Notes: generated from the sequence alone by a model not told the origin. DNA of 64,000 nt from Anaerolinea sp. (GCA_029975055.1 JARKPU010000013.1:682001-746000); one strand, 5' to 3'; positions 16,153 to 25,022 are shown, counted from the stretch's first letter. Numbers and translations: made by a program.

Positions 16153-16890
16153 TCACCGGTTTCGCCGGTTCGGGAGGGTGCCTTTCAGGCTGCGGATCTC
16201 CTCGGGCGTCAGGTAACGCCACTCGCCGGGTTTCAAAGCGCCAAGCTGCAGGCTGCCAATGCGCACGCGGATGATGCGGAACACAGGCAGGCCGGTCAGT
16301 TTTCCCATTTCCCGGATCTGGCGTTTGCGCCCCTCGTGCAGAATGACGCGCAGCCAGGCGCCTTTCCCCATCGGCGATTCCATGCGCACCTGCGCGGGTG
16401 AGGTCTTGTACCCATCCTCCAAGACGATTCCATGCCGCCACGCTTCCAGTTGTTTCTCATCCGGGCGAGCCGCCACCTGCACCCGGTATTCCTTCTCGTG
16501 CCCGTAGCGCGGGTGCGTCAATCGGTTCGCCAGCTCGCCGTCATTGGTCAGCAGCATCAATCCTTCGCTCTCGTAATCCAGCCGGCCCACCGAAAAGAGA
16601 TGCCCGGGCACCGGCACCAGATCGCGCACCGTCTGGCGCGGATCGGCGTGGGTCTCCACGTCCGAAATCACTCCGGCAGGCTTGTTCAGTGCGATGTAAA
16701 CCATCGGCGGCTGCTTGGGGATCTTCTGGTTGTCCACCATAATCGCATCGCGTTCGGGGTCGGCTTTCGAGCCGATTTGGGCCACCTGACCGTTGATCTT
16801 CACCCGCCCGGCCAAAATCAATTCTTCGCAGGATCGCCGCGACCCATACCCGGCTTTCGCCAGGATTTTCTGCAATCGTTCTTCCGCCAT
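16153..16890 (-). CDS. rluB: Pseudouridine synthase of the RsuA/RluB/RluE family
   Basis: A 245-residue rRNA pseudouridine synthase. An N-terminal S4 RNA-binding domain (about 3-60) precedes the catalytic domain with the motif GRLDYESEGLMLLT, in which Asp105 is the expected nucleophile. Family members isomerise a uridine in 23S (RluB) or 16S (RsuA) rRNA; the target cannot be fixed from sequence, and RluB is the commoner match next to scpB. The gene starts 3 bases after the scpB stop on the same strand, the conserved scpB-rluB arrangement of many bacteria. The C-terminal tail is basic. Confidence 0.9.
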   Translation of the reverse strand: MAEERLQKILAKAGYGSRRSCEELILAGRVKINGQVAQIGSKADPERDAIMVDNQKIPKQPPMVYIALNKPAGVISDVETHADPRQTVRDLVPVPGHLFSVGRLDYESEGLMLLTNDGELANRLTHPRYGHEKEYRVQVAARPDEKQLEAWRHGIVLEDGYKTSPAQVRMESPMGKGAWLRVILHEGRKRQIREMGKLTGLPVFRIIRVRIGSLQLGALKPGEWRYLTPEEIRSLKGTLPNRRNR

Positions 16891-16893
16891 TCA

Positions 16894-17469
16894 TCAATCC
16901 TTTAAAATGTGGTTTTCTTCTTCGAGCGCAGCATCTTCATCGGGAACATCGTATGCTGGCAGATCGGCCAGCGAGGAAAGCCCAAAATGCTGCAGGAACT
17001 CGCCTGTCGTCCCATACAGAATCGGCCTTCCAGGGCCTTCAGCCCGCCCGGTTTCCTGAATCAGACCTTTGCTCAACAGGCTCTTCATCACGCCGTCGCT
17101 GTTCACCCCGCGGATCGAATCGACCGCCGGGCGGGTAACAGGCTGGCGGTAGGCAATGATGGCCAGCGTCTCAAGAGCCGCCCGGCTGAGGCGCGCCGTG
17201 GCTTCCAACCCCAAAAAGCGCTCAATCACCGCGGCAAAAGCCGGGGCGGTGGTCAATTGCACCCGCCCTGCATGCCACTGTAAACCCAGCCCCCGCCCCA
17301 ATTGATATTCCTCGGCCAGGCCTTGCAGCTCGGCCTCCACCACATCCAACGGCAGCTGCATGGCTTCGGCCAGTTGTGCGGTGGTCACCGGTCCGGGCGC
17401 GGCAAAGAGCATCGCTTCCAGGCAGGCGCGAATCTGGCTGCTGTCGTTCAAAATAGGCAGATCACTCAT
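16894..17469 (-). CDS. scpB: Segregation and condensation protein B
   Basis: A 191-residue ScpB, the small winged-helix partner that bridges the SMC-ScpA complex in chromosome condensation. Typical features are two consecutive winged-helix domains (about 10-95 and 96-180), the LSRAALETLAIIAYRQPVTR stretch around 95-115, and RGVNSDGV. The C-terminal acidic tail (about 172-191) is normal. No scpA is in the window. It is translated just ahead of rluB with a 3-base gap. Confidence 0.93.
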   Translation of the reverse strand: MSDLPILNDSSQIRACLEAMLFAAPGPVTTAQLAEAMQLPLDVVEAELQGLAEEYQLGRGLGLQWHAGRVQLTTAPAFAAVIERFLGLEATARLSRAALETLAIIAYRQPVTRPAVDSIRGVNSDGVMKSLLSKGLIQETGRAEGPGRPILYGTTGEFLQHFGLSSLADLPAYDVPDEDAALEEENHILKD

Positions 17470-17521
17470 GCTATAATTGCTTCGTCCAATCCACTTAATG
17501 GTGCAATAGGAACTTTCTCAA

Positions 17522-18082
17522 TTGACCAAAAGACTTACGCTTTTCGTTTTACTGCTTTTGCTCACCGGGCTGGCCTGCCAGGCACCTGTGCGCCTGGCCG
17601 CCACTGAAACACCCTCCCCGATTCCCGTAACCACCGAGGCGGCTGGTGAACTGGAATCCCGGCTGGCCACCGCCGCCGCTGAACTTGAGACCACCGGCCA
17701 GGTCACCGTGACCTTCACCGAAAACCAAATCACCTCGTACATCGTTCAACAGCTCGCCGCCACTCAAGAGACGCGCCTGAGCGACCCCCAGGTGACCCTC
17801 CAGGACGGCCTGATCGAGGTGACCGGCAAGGTCTCGGTTTCGCTCATCAAAGCCAATGCCCGCATCGTGCTCGAGCCGTACGTTGATCAAGGCGACCTGC
17901 GCATGGCGATCCGTGAGGCGAAATTCGGTTCGATCCCTATCCCCGATGCCACGCTCGAGGAATTGACAGCGACCCTGAACCAAAACCTGAGCGAATTCAC
18001 CAGCATCAACGGCCGCAAGTTCCGGCTCGAGGTAATCACGATTACCGATGGAACCATGACCCTCTCAGGCAAATTGGATTGA
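17522..18082 (+). CDS. Small secreted lipoprotein-like protein
   Basis: A 186-residue protein starting at TTG, with an AGGAA RBS 9 bases upstream. A signal peptide of about 18 residues ends at Cys19 in TGLAC. The -3 position is Gly rather than Leu, so the lipobox is imperfect. The mature part, after a Thr/Pro-rich spacer, is a predicted alpha/beta domain with repeated VTFTENQITSYIVQQL-like and LEVTGKVSVSLIK-like strands, resembling DUF2993/LmeA-type lipid-binding proteins in outline. I cannot assign a specific function. It lies in the same direction as, and 40 bases before, a second lipoprotein gene, and a TATAAT at 17472-17477 could serve as its -10. Confidence 0.65.
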   Translation: MTKRLTLFVLLLLLTGLACQAPVRLAATETPSPIPVTTEAAGELESRLATAAAELETTGQVTVTFTENQITSYIVQQLAATQETRLSDPQVTLQDGLIEVTGKVSVSLIKANARIVLEPYVDQGDLRMAIREAKFGSIPIPDATLEELTATLNQNLSEFTSINGRKFRLEVITITDGTMTLSGKLD

Positions 18083-18122
18083 ACCATGGCCGCCTGAAAA
18101 TCTAACCGATTATACCTTGATT

Positions 18123-19763
18123 ATGCGCACAAAAGCACCCCAAACGAACCTATCATCGAAGCCAACCTTCCCCAAGGGGCTGAAAACGCTGCGCATCTTC
18201 CTCATCGCCGGGCTGGCGCTGAGCCTGCTTTCGGCCTGCCTTTCTGCCCAGCCGCAAGTGCTCAGCTCCATCCAGGTGACGCTGATGGTTGACGGCAGGC
18301 AAGAAGACCGCCAGGTGACTGCCGGCACCACCGCACAAGGCTTGCTCGACCAGGCCAATGTGCAGCTCAACCAGCTAGACCGGGTCGATCCGCCGGCCTA
18401 CACCGTCCTCACCAATGGGCAGACTGTGCGGGTCATCCGCGTGCGAGAGGAATTCGAAGTCGAAGATATCACCATCCCCTTCGAGAGCCAGACCGTTCAA
18501 AACGAATCCCTTCCCGACCAGCGCGAGATGATCATCCAAACCGGTTCGAACGGCAAGCTGCAGCGCACCTACCGCATCGTTTACGAGGACGGCAAAGAAG
18601 TCTCGCGGCAAATCTTCAAAGAAACCCGCCTGCTCGAGCCGAAATCGGAGATCAAGATGGTGGGGGTGCAAAAGCCGTTCACCCCCTATCCGCTTCCGGG
18701 CAGGCTGGTTTACCTGGCCGGCGGCAACGCCTGGATGATGGAAGAAAACACCGGCCAACGCCGCCCGGTCGTCACCACGGCCGACCTTGACGGGCGCGTC
18801 TTTTCCCTCTCGCCCGACTCGAACTGGCTGCTCTTCACGCGCAAGTCGAACCGGCCCGCAAGTGAAGAGATCAACACCTTATGGATGGTGAACCTGGAAG
18901 CGCCGGATGAGAAACCCGTGGACTTGCGCGCCGCGAACATCGTCCACTTTGCCGATTGGGTGCCGGGCAAAACGTTGACGGTCGCCTATTCCACCGTCGA
19001 GCCGCGCGCAACCGCCCCCGGTTGGCAGGCCAACAACGACCTGTACCTCACTTCCTACGCCCCGTCGGGGATGATCCTGTCCACCGAAAAGATCATCGAG
19101 GCCAATTTTGGCGGTGCGTTTGGCTGGTGGGGCACCGGGTTCGCCTGGTCGCCGGATGGCGAGCTATTGGCCTACGCCCAGCCAAATGCAATCGGCCTGG
19201 TGGATTTTGAATCACGGCAGCTCCGCCCTCTCGTGGAGCTGACCCCCTACCAGACCCGCGCCGACTGGGCCTGGGTCTCCGGCCTGGGATGGTCTCCCAA
19301 TCACCAGGTTCTCTATTACAATTCACACGCCGCCAGGCCCGGCATCGATAACCAGGAATCCTCGCCCTATTTTGACCTGACAGCCATGGTAGTCAACGGC
19401 GGGCCTACGCTGACCCTGGTGGAGAAAGCCGGCATGTTCAGCTACCCGGTGCCCTCTCCGCGCCTGGAAGACGGCAGCTACCGGGTGGCTTACCTCGTGA
19501 ACACCTCGCGCGAACAGGGTGAATCGGGGCGTTATTGGCTTTCAGTGATGGATCGTGACGGCAGCAACGCGATCCGGGTTTTTCCCGGCGAAGGCAACCT
19601 CGGCCTTGAGCCGCAGCGGGTGGTCTGGTCGCCGGAACCTCTCGAAGGAGGCGATTACTGGCTGGCGTGCATTTACCAGGGCAATCTGTTTCTGGTCAAC
19701 AGCGCGTCGGGCGATTCTCGCCAGATCACCGGCGACGGTCTGATCGAGAGAATTGACTGGTAA
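18123..19763 (+). CDS. DUF348/G5-domain lipoprotein with a C-terminal beta-propeller-like region
   Basis: About 547 residues. A signal peptide has a good lipobox (LLSAC, Cys39 counting from ATG 18123). A DUF348-type ubiquitin-like domain (about 44-95) and a G5 domain (about 98-180, with the conserved VEEITIPF-like strand and QPGxxG-like turn) follow. The remaining 350 residues form repeated WSPDGELLAY and WSPNHQVLYY blades typical of TolB/PD40 propellers. DUF348 and G5 domains are known from Rpf-type peptidoglycan-remodelling and biofilm proteins, where they bind cell-wall glycans. Here no catalytic domain is present. An in-frame TTG at 18117 adds two residues; neither start has a strong RBS. 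A cell-surface binding or sensing role is inferred. Confidence 0.78.
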   Translation: MRTKAPQTNLSSKPTFPKGLKTLRIFLIAGLALSLLSACLSAQPQVLSSIQVTLMVDGRQEDRQVTAGTTAQGLLDQANVQLNQLDRVDPPAYTVLTNGQTVRVIRVREEFEVEDITIPFESQTVQNESLPDQREMIIQTGSNGKLQRTYRIVYEDGKEVSRQIFKETRLLEPKSEIKMVGVQKPFTPYPLPGRLVYLAGGNAWMMEENTGQRRPVVTTADLDGRVFSLSPDSNWLLFTRKSNRPASEEINTLWMVNLEAPDEKPVDLRAANIVHFADWVPGKTLTVAYSTVEPRATAPGWQANNDLYLTSYAPSGMILSTEKIIEANFGGAFGWWGTGFAWSPDGELLAYAQPNAIGLVDFESRQLRPLVELTPYQTRADWAWVSGLGWSPNHQVLYYNSHAARPGIDNQESSPYFDLTAMVVNGGPTLTLVEKAGMFSYPVPSPRLEDGSYRVAYLVNTSREQGESGRYWLSVMDRDGSNAIRVFPGEGNLGLEPQRVVWSPEPLEGGDYWLACIYQGNLFLVNSASGDSRQITGDGLIERIDW

Positions 19764-19780
19764 GTAGAAAATGCTACGAT
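19753..19780 (+). promoter_or_regulatory. Weak candidate promoter for the UXS operon
   Basis: TTGACT (19753-19758) and TACGAT (19775-19780) are separated by 16 bases. They overlap the end of the preceding lipoprotein gene, about 75 bases before the first operon ATG. The match is only partial. Confidence 0.3.
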
Positions 19781-19854
19781 TATTCTGTTCATTGTGGTGT
19801 AAATTCGCAATGGCCGGAATAATACTCATGATCGGTATAGAAGGGTGGATTTAG

Positions 19855-20814
19855 ATGCGCATTCTCATCACCGGCGCTGCCGGATTCTTGGGTTCACACC
19901 TGTGTACGCGGCTCATCAAAGACGGCCACCAGGTCATCGGCATGGATAATTTCGTTACCGGCAATCCCGATAACCTGGCGCACCTGGCCGGCGAACCCGG
20001 CTTTCAGTTTATCCGTCATGATGTCTCCGACTTTATCTTCGTCCCCGGCAAGGTGGACGCGGTGATGCATTTTGCCTCGCCGGCCAGTCCCAACCCCGAT
20101 TCGCCTTATGGATACACGAATTTGCCGATCCAGACGATGAAAGCAGGCGCCCTGGGCACGCACAACACACTCGGTGTGGCGCATGCCCACCGCGCCCGCT
20201 ACCTGCTCGCCTCCACTTCCGAAATTTACGGTGACCCGCTCGAACATCCGCAGAGCGAATCCTACTGGGGCCATGTAGATCCCATCGGCGTGCGGTCGGT
20301 CTATGACGAAGCCAAGCGCTTCGCCGAGGCCCTCACCATGGCCTATCACCGCTATCACGGCGTTGACACGCGCATCGTGCGCATCTTCAACACCTACGGG
20401 CCAAATATGCGCCTCGATGACGGGCGCGTGGTCCCCAACCTCATCCAGCAAGCCTTGCGGCATGAGCCGCTCACCGTTTATGGCGACGGGCAGCAGACGC
20501 GCAGCTTCTGTTACGTCAGCGACCTGATCGAAGGCATCGTCAGGCTTCTGCTTTCGGATGAACACGACCCCGTGAACATCGGTAATCCGCAAGAGACGAC
20601 CATCCTGGAATTTGCCAAAACGATCAACGAAATCGCAGGCAATCCTGCCGGGATCGTCTTCAAACCGGCTTCCCGCCTGGGCGACGACCCTCAGCGCCGC
20701 CGCCCGGATATCACCCGCGCGAAGAAAATCCTACAATGGGAACCCAAAATCACCTTAGAAGAAGGCATCCGTCTGACCATCCCATACTTCAAAGAAAAAA
20801 TGGGGTTGGCATGA
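19855..20814 (+). CDS. UDP-glucuronate decarboxylase-like SDR epimerase
   Basis: A 319-residue extended short-chain dehydrogenase. It has the NAD-binding GAAGFLGSH motif at 7-15, HFASPASP, the STSEIYGDP segment, the catalytic Tyr-Lys pair in YDEAKR, and RIFNTYGP. These are hallmarks of UDP-xylose synthase (UXS), which converts UDP-glucuronate to UDP-xylose in the cytoplasm; dTDP-glucose 4,6-dehydratase-like activity is the main alternative. It opens a six-gene operon and overlaps gtrA by an ATGA. Its product could feed the glycosyltransferase array further right in the window, but that is inference. Confidence 0.88.
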   Translation: MRILITGAAGFLGSHLCTRLIKDGHQVIGMDNFVTGNPDNLAHLAGEPGFQFIRHDVSDFIFVPGKVDAVMHFASPASPNPDSPYGYTNLPIQTMKAGALGTHNTLGVAHAHRARYLLASTSEIYGDPLEHPQSESYWGHVDPIGVRSVYDEAKRFAEALTMAYHRYHGVDTRIVRIFNTYGPNMRLDDGRVVPNLIQQALRHEPLTVYGDGQQTRSFCYVSDLIEGIVRLLLSDEHDPVNIGNPQETTILEFAKTINEIAGNPAGIVFKPASRLGDDPQRRRPDITRAKKILQWEPKITLEEGIRLTIPYFKEKMGLA

Positions 20815-21266
20815 TCCTCACCATCCCGCAAGAACGCACTCGATTTTTACGCTTTGCCGCGGTCGGGGTGATCGGCGCGGTGATCGATTTCGGCGTGTTC
20901 AACCTGCTCACCCAGCTCACCCCCTTGAAGGCGATTTACGCCAGCATGATCTCCTTCACCAGTGCGGTGATCAGCAACTTCCTTTGGAACCGCTATTGGA
21001 CCTACCCCGATTCGCGCAGCAAACCGGTGACCCGCCAACTCATCCAGTTCTTCATCATCAACCTGATCGGCCTGGGCATCCGCACCCCGCTCTTTGCCTG
21101 GCTCGAAAACGTCCTCGATCACTTCTTCCGGCCTATCATCCCGCTCAACTTCATCGTTTCGTCCACCTTCCTCGGCCATAACATCGCCCTGGCGGTGGCC
21201 GTTCTGGTCGTTATGCTCTGGAATTTCTTCGCCAACCGGTTTTGGACCTATAATGATGTAAGCTGA
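20811..21266 (+). CDS. GtrA-family membrane protein
   Basis: A 151-residue GtrA-like protein with four hydrophobic helices and the family motifs [16 protein letters not shown] and [10 protein letters not shown], with a C-terminal [10 protein letters not shown] repeat. GtrA proteins are proposed to flip undecaprenyl-phosphate-linked sugars across the membrane during surface polysaccharide glucosylation. The start is ATG 20811, which overlaps the UXS stop as ATGA; the longer upstream frame is not needed. Pairing with a nucleotide-sugar enzyme supports a role in surface glycans. Confidence 0.88.
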   Translation: MILTIPQERTRFLRFAAVGVIGAVIDFGVFNLLTQLTPLKAIYASMISFTSAVISNFLWNRYWTYPDSRSKPVTRQLIQFFIINLIGLGIRTPLFAWLENVLDHFFRPIIPLNFIVSSTFLGHNIALAVAVLVVMLWNFFANRFWTYNDVS

Positions 21267-21269
21267 ACC

Positions 21270-22475
21270 ATGAGCGAACGCAAACCTCTCGACCTGCCCG
21301 AACCCAAAGAAGAAGGCCTGACGCGCACCGTCAAATCGCTGCGCGAATTGATCGACCTCGTCACCGGCCGCACATTCCAGGCGGAAATGCCCCAAGAAGA
21401 CGCCGGGCTGGCCGAGGTGATGCCTTTCCCTTTCCTGGCGCTGGTCGGGCAGGCAGAGATGAAGCTGGCGCTCTTGCTCGCCATCATCAACCCGCTGGTC
21501 AGCGGGGTGCTGCTGGTAGGCCCGCGCGGCACCGGCAAAACGACAACCGCCCGCAGCCTCGTCAACCTCCTGCCCGATGTCGAGCGTTCGGCCTGCTTTT
21601 ATGGCTGCCTCCCAGAAGACATCGCTGCCGGAGGGATCGACGCCGTCTGCCCGGAATGTGCGCGGAAATTCGCCGAAGGGGTGCCGCTCACGCGCCGCGA
21701 CCGGGTGCGCCTGATCGAGCTGCCCCTCAACGCCACGCTCGATGACGTGGTCGGCGGGCTGGACGAGCGCGCCATGATCCACGACCGTATGCGCCTGAAG
21801 CGCGGCATCCTGGCCCAGGCGGACCTCAACGTTTTATACGTGGATGAAGTGAACCTGCTGGACAACGAAATCGCCAATTCCATCCTGGATGCGGCTTCAG
21901 CCGGTTCATACACCTTGCGCCGGGGGCAGGTGGCCGCCACCTACCGCTCGCGCTTCACCCTGGTAGGCTCGATGAACCCCGAAGAAGGCAACCTCCGCCC
22001 GCAGATCATGGATCGCTTTGGCTTGCGGGTGGTGGTGCGCGGCCTCGATTCCATCGCCGACCGCCTGGAAGCCTACCGGCGCTCGCGCGCCTATCGCCTG
22101 AACCCGCGTGCCACGGTAGCCCAATACCAGGAAGATACAGGTTTCGCCCGCGAGGAAATCCTCTCGGCCAGGGCGCTGCTCACGAAGGTCGAGATCCCCG
22201 ATACTGTGGCCGAGGCAGGCGGGAAGATCGTCCAGGCCTTGAAAATCGATTCGCTCCGCGCCGAATTCACCCTGCTGGAAGCGGCCCGCGCTTATGCTGC
22301 CGCCGATGCCCGCAGCCAGGTGACGCTGGATGATTTAAAGCAGGTCGCCCCCATGGCGCTGCGCCTGCGGCGCTCGCAGTTCATGATACAATACTTCGAA
22401 AACCAGTCGAACGAAGAGCAGGAATTCCAAAAAATCTTAAACAACCTCACCAGCGACGCTCAGGAGGCAGATTGA
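21270..22475 (+). CDS. ChlI/BchI-like AAA+ ATPase
   Basis: A 401-residue AAA+ ATPase close to magnesium chelatase subunit I. Walker A is GPRGTGKTT (about 88-96), Walker B is LYVDEVNLLD (about 189-198), and a sensor-1 GSMNPEEG segment follows. A Cys-containing loop (CFYGCLPED...CPEC, about 110-135) lies where ChlI proteins have their Cys/Asp-rich insertion. In phototrophs ChlI works with ChlD and ChlH to insert Mg into protoporphyrin. Neither partner is in this window, and free-standing ChlI-like ATPases also act as chaperone-like factors with VWA proteins. It starts 3 bases after gtrA and overlaps the TPR gene by one base. Confidence 0.85.
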   Translation: MSERKPLDLPEPKEEGLTRTVKSLRELIDLVTGRTFQAEMPQEDAGLAEVMPFPFLALVGQAEMKLALLLAIINPLVSGVLLVGPRGTGKTTTARSLVNLLPDVERSACFYGCLPEDIAAGGIDAVCPECARKFAEGVPLTRRDRVRLIELPLNATLDDVVGGLDERAMIHDRMRLKRGILAQADLNVLYVDEVNLLDNEIANSILDAASAGSYTLRRGQVAATYRSRFTLVGSMNPEEGNLRPQIMDRFGLRVVVRGLDSIADRLEAYRRSRAYRLNPRATVAQYQEDTGFAREEILSARALLTKVEIPDTVAEAGGKIVQALKIDSLRAEFTLLEAARAYAAADARSQVTLDDLKQVAPMALRLRRSQFMIQYFENQSNEEQEFQKILNNLTSDAQEAD

Positions 22476-22825
22476 TGGCTAAGAAAACATCTACACGAAC
22501 CGTCGTCCCTGATCCTTCTGCCATGTCAGCCGGCACCTCTGATGAGCTGTTAGCCCGCGCCTGGTTGTATTATGGCCGGCAAGATTATGGGAAAAGTGAA
22601 GCCGACCTGCGCAAAGCTCTTGACCTTGATCCGGGCAACCTCGAAATCCTCTATGCCTTGGGCTTGACTTTATCGGCCAGCGGGCGTTCGCAAGAAGCTC
22701 TCCCTGTTTTCGAGCAGGCCGTGGAAGCACTCACCGACCAGTCCACCGTCCGCGCCAATATGCTGCGCAAGTTAATCAAAGGCCATATTAGCCGGATCAA
22801 AACCGGCGACTGGCACATCCGCTAG
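22475..22825 (+). CDS. Small TPR-repeat protein
   Basis: A 116-residue soluble protein. Residues 25-95 contain two tetratricopeptide-like helical pairs (ARAWLYYGRQDYGKSEADLRKAL, then LYALGLTLSASGRSQEAL). TPR proteins scaffold protein complexes. The ATG at 22475 overlaps the ChlI stop (TGATG), with CAGGAGG upstream; an in-frame TTG at 22472 is less likely. The tight coupling suggests it partners the ATPase. No enzymatic motif is present. Confidence 0.75.
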   Translation: MAKKTSTRTVVPDPSAMSAGTSDELLARAWLYYGRQDYGKSEADLRKALDLDPGNLEILYALGLTLSASGRSQEALPVFEQAVEALTDQSTVRANMLRKLIKGHISRIKTGDWHIR

Positions 22826-22829
22826 CAGA

Positions 22830-23834
22830 ATGCCCCATCGATTGATCAGCCACCGCGAACGGCTCGAAACCTGCCTTTCGGGCGAACTGCCCGACCGGCC
22901 TCCCGTTGCTCTGTGGCGCCACTTCCCCGTCGATGACCAGACTCCAGACGGCCTGGCCGCGGCAACGGCCGCCTTTCAACGCACATATGATTTTGACCTC
23001 ATTAAAGTCACCCCGGCTTCTTCCTTCTGCCTGAAGGATTGGGGCGCAGATGACGCCTGGCGCGGAAACCCCGAAGGCACACGCGAGTACACCCGCCGGG
23101 TGATCATCAGACCCGAGGACTGGACGCGTCTGCCGCTCCTCGACCCTTCGAGCGGCCATCTGGGAGACCAGATCACCTGCCTGCGCATCCTCACCGCCGA
23201 ATTCGCCCCGCACACGCCCGTCATCCAGACGGTCTTCAGCCCCATGGCACAGGCAAAGAACCTGGTCGGCGGTGAGGTGCTGCTGGCGCACATGCGCCGT
23301 TCGCCCGAAGCCCTGCACGCCGGGCTGGAGCGCATCACCCAGGTGACGCTGCGCTTCATCGAAGCTGCCCGCAAAACAGGCATCGACGGCATTTTCTACG
23401 CCGTCCAGCATGCTCAATATCCCTTGCTCTCACCGGCAGAGTTCGAGGCCTTCTGCCGCTATTACGACCTGCGCATTCTGGAAGCCGTGCGCGATCTGTG
23501 GCTGAATATCCTCCACATTCACGGCAGCGAGATTATGTTCGAGCAGGTAGCCGATTACCCCGCCGCGGTGCTCAACTGGCACGACCGCCAGGCCGAACCT
23601 TCGCTCCAACAGGCCAGGCAAACCTCCACGCGCGTCTTGTGCGGGGGCTTGCGCCAGTGGGAAACAATGGTGCTGGGCACGCCCGCCGATGTGCGGGCTG
23701 AAGCTCGAGATGCCATCCTGGTCACCGAGGCCCGGCGCTTCATCCTCGGCACGGGCTGCGTCACACCCATCACGGCGCCTTCCGGCAACCTGCTGGCGGC
23801 GCGCCTGATTGTGGACGAGACCATCACCCCCTAG
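22830..23834 (+). CDS. Uroporphyrinogen decarboxylase-superfamily protein
   Basis: A 334-residue TIM-barrel protein of the UroD/HemE/MtaA superfamily. It has an N-terminal RERLETCLSGELPDRPPVALWRHF segment, GIFYAVQHAQYPLLSP in the middle and an FILGTGCVTPITAPS-type end. The HemE hallmark RQAGRYxPE is absent, so true uroporphyrinogen decarboxylation is doubtful; MtaA-like corrinoid methyltransferase or unknown activity fits better. It is 4 bases after the TPR gene and 1 base before rsmD. No corrinoid protein gene is adjacent, which leaves the substrate open. Confidence 0.78.
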   Translation: MPHRLISHRERLETCLSGELPDRPPVALWRHFPVDDQTPDGLAAATAAFQRTYDFDLIKVTPASSFCLKDWGADDAWRGNPEGTREYTRRVIIRPEDWTRLPLLDPSSGHLGDQITCLRILTAEFAPHTPVIQTVFSPMAQAKNLVGGEVLLAHMRRSPEALHAGLERITQVTLRFIEAARKTGIDGIFYAVQHAQYPLLSPAEFEAFCRYYDLRILEAVRDLWLNILHIHGSEIMFEQVADYPAAVLNWHDRQAEPSLQQARQTSTRVLCGGLRQWETMVLGTPADVRAEARDAILVTEARRFILGTGCVTPITAPSGNLLAARLIVDETITP

Positions 23835-23835
23835 T

Positions 23836-24417
23836 ATGGCAAATCCGCGCATCATCAGCGGCCTTGCGCGTGGCATCCGCCTGAAGATGGTCCCCGGCGA
23901 GATCACCCGGCCTATCACCGATATGGTGAAAGAGGCACTCTTCAACATCCTCGGCCAGGATATCGAAGGCGCCAGCCTGCTCGACCTGTTCGGCGGCACG
24001 GGTTCGGTGGGCATCGAAGCGCTCAGCCGCGGGGCTGCCTATTGCCGCTTCATCGACCTGCACCGCGCCGCGGTGGAGGTGATCCGCTTCAACCTGGAAA
24101 AGACTCGCCTCAAGGAAAACGCTCAGGTCGTCCAGGCCGATGCATTGCATTACCTGGCGCGCCCGGCCGACCGGGCCTTCGATTACATCTTCATCGCCCC
24201 GCCGCAGTACAAGGGCATTTGGGAGCGCGCGCTTGCCCTCCTGGACGCTCACCTCGATTGGCTGAACCCGGATGGGCTTGTGATTGTGCAGATCGACCCG
24301 CGCGAGTATAAGGCGCTCCCTCTCCAGCGCCTTGAACAGGTGGAAGAGCGAAAATACGGCAACACGCTGCTCGTGTTCTACGAGGTGCGCGCTGCGGATC
24401 AAGCAAACGAAGCGTAA
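23836..24417 (+). CDS. rsmD: 16S rRNA (guanine-N2)-methyltransferase RsmD
   Basis: A 193-residue SAM-dependent methyltransferase matching RsmD, which methylates G966 of 16S rRNA. It starts MANPRIISG, has the TDMVKEALFNIL segment and SAM motif I LLDLFGGTGSVGIEA. The catalytic motif IV reads IAPPQY instead of the usual DPPY, which is unusual but still keeps PP and Tyr. The start is ATG 23836, one base after the upstream stop. It is the last gene of the operon. Confidence 0.88.
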   Translation: MANPRIISGLARGIRLKMVPGEITRPITDMVKEALFNILGQDIEGASLLDLFGGTGSVGIEALSRGAAYCRFIDLHRAAVEVIRFNLEKTRLKENAQVVQADALHYLARPADRAFDYIFIAPPQYKGIWERALALLDAHLDWLNPDGLVIVQIDPREYKALPLQRLEQVEERKYGNTLLVFYEVRAADQANEA

Positions 24418-24456
24418 AGCTTCGAAAAATCCACCTCGCTCAAAGGTAATTTCAAG

Positions 24457-24960
24457 TTAATCGATAAATTCCATCACCTGCCGGTCGTTCTCATCATAGT
24501 ATGACCTTGCCGAGAAAGGCGCATTGCCGGGCCGCTCTTTCAGCACATGCGGCAGGAAATACTTCAAATCCTCCACCTGCGGGTAGGCATCCAGCCGGTC
24601 CAGGCGGATCCACTCCAGGCTTCCCTCCGGCGATTCACGCAATTCGCCGCCTGATACTTCGCCCCGGAACACGAAGAGGCAAATCCCCACTTTGTCACTG
24701 GCATCGACCATCACGCTCCCCGTCAGGCGCAGGTCGGCGCTTTCCAGCCCGGCTTCTTCTTTCAATTCTCTCCTGGCCGCCGAAAGGACGTCTTCTCCGC
24801 GCTCGATGTGCCCGCCCAGCCCGTTGTAGCGGTTGGCCCACAGCCGCTTGGTCGGGGCGCCTTTGATGAGCAGCACTTCCTCCCCGCGGGTCAGGAAGAT
24901 CAGCGTGCGCGGGATGACCATGTATCGGTCAGTATGTACTCCCTGGTCGGATTTAGGCAT
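24457..24960 (-). CDS. Nudix hydrolase
   Basis: A 167-residue Nudix protein. The Nudix box is complete: GGHIERGEDVLSAARREL then KEEAGL, matching GX5EX7REUXEEXGU. Similar NTP hydrolases of the MutT type clean up oxidised or non-canonical nucleotides; the substrate is unknown. The frame can be extended to 25014, but a GGGAG RBS 9 bases before ATG 24960 supports the shorter form, and the extension would run into the fba terminator hairpin. Confidence 0.85.
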   Translation of the reverse strand: MPKSDQGVHTDRYMVIPRTLIFLTRGEEVLLIKGAPTKRLWANRYNGLGGHIERGEDVLSAARRELKEEAGLESADLRLTGSVMVDASDKVGICLFVFRGEVSGGELRESPEGSLEWIRLDRLDAYPQVEDLKYFLPHVLKERPGNAPFSARSYYDENDRQVMEFID

Positions 24961-24982
24961 AAGGGAAATCTCCCGGTTGGCT

Positions 24983-25022
24983 AAAAGCGCAGGCGGAGTG
25001 CCATAGAACCGCACCCCGCCTG
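24983..25022 (-). terminator. Hairpin terminator after the aldolase gene
   Basis: On the minus strand a 12-bp stem with one G-U pair (25011-25022 with 24990-25001) and a 9-base loop is followed by CGCTTTT. It lies 30 bases past the aldolase stop. Confidence 0.8.

Noticed and set aside
21270..22475. Bacteriochlorophyll synthesis locus based on the ChlI homologue
   Set aside because: No other pigment genes are present; ChlI-like ATPases also occur in non-phototrophs.
22830..23834. True HemE (haem synthesis) for the UroD-like gene
   Set aside because: The HemE N-terminal RQAGRYxPE motif is absent and no other haem gene is nearby.
24408..24424. Small inverted repeat CGAAGC/GCTTCG at the rsmD stop as a terminator
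   Set aside because: The stem has only 6 bp and overlaps the stop codon; no T-tract follows on the plus strand.
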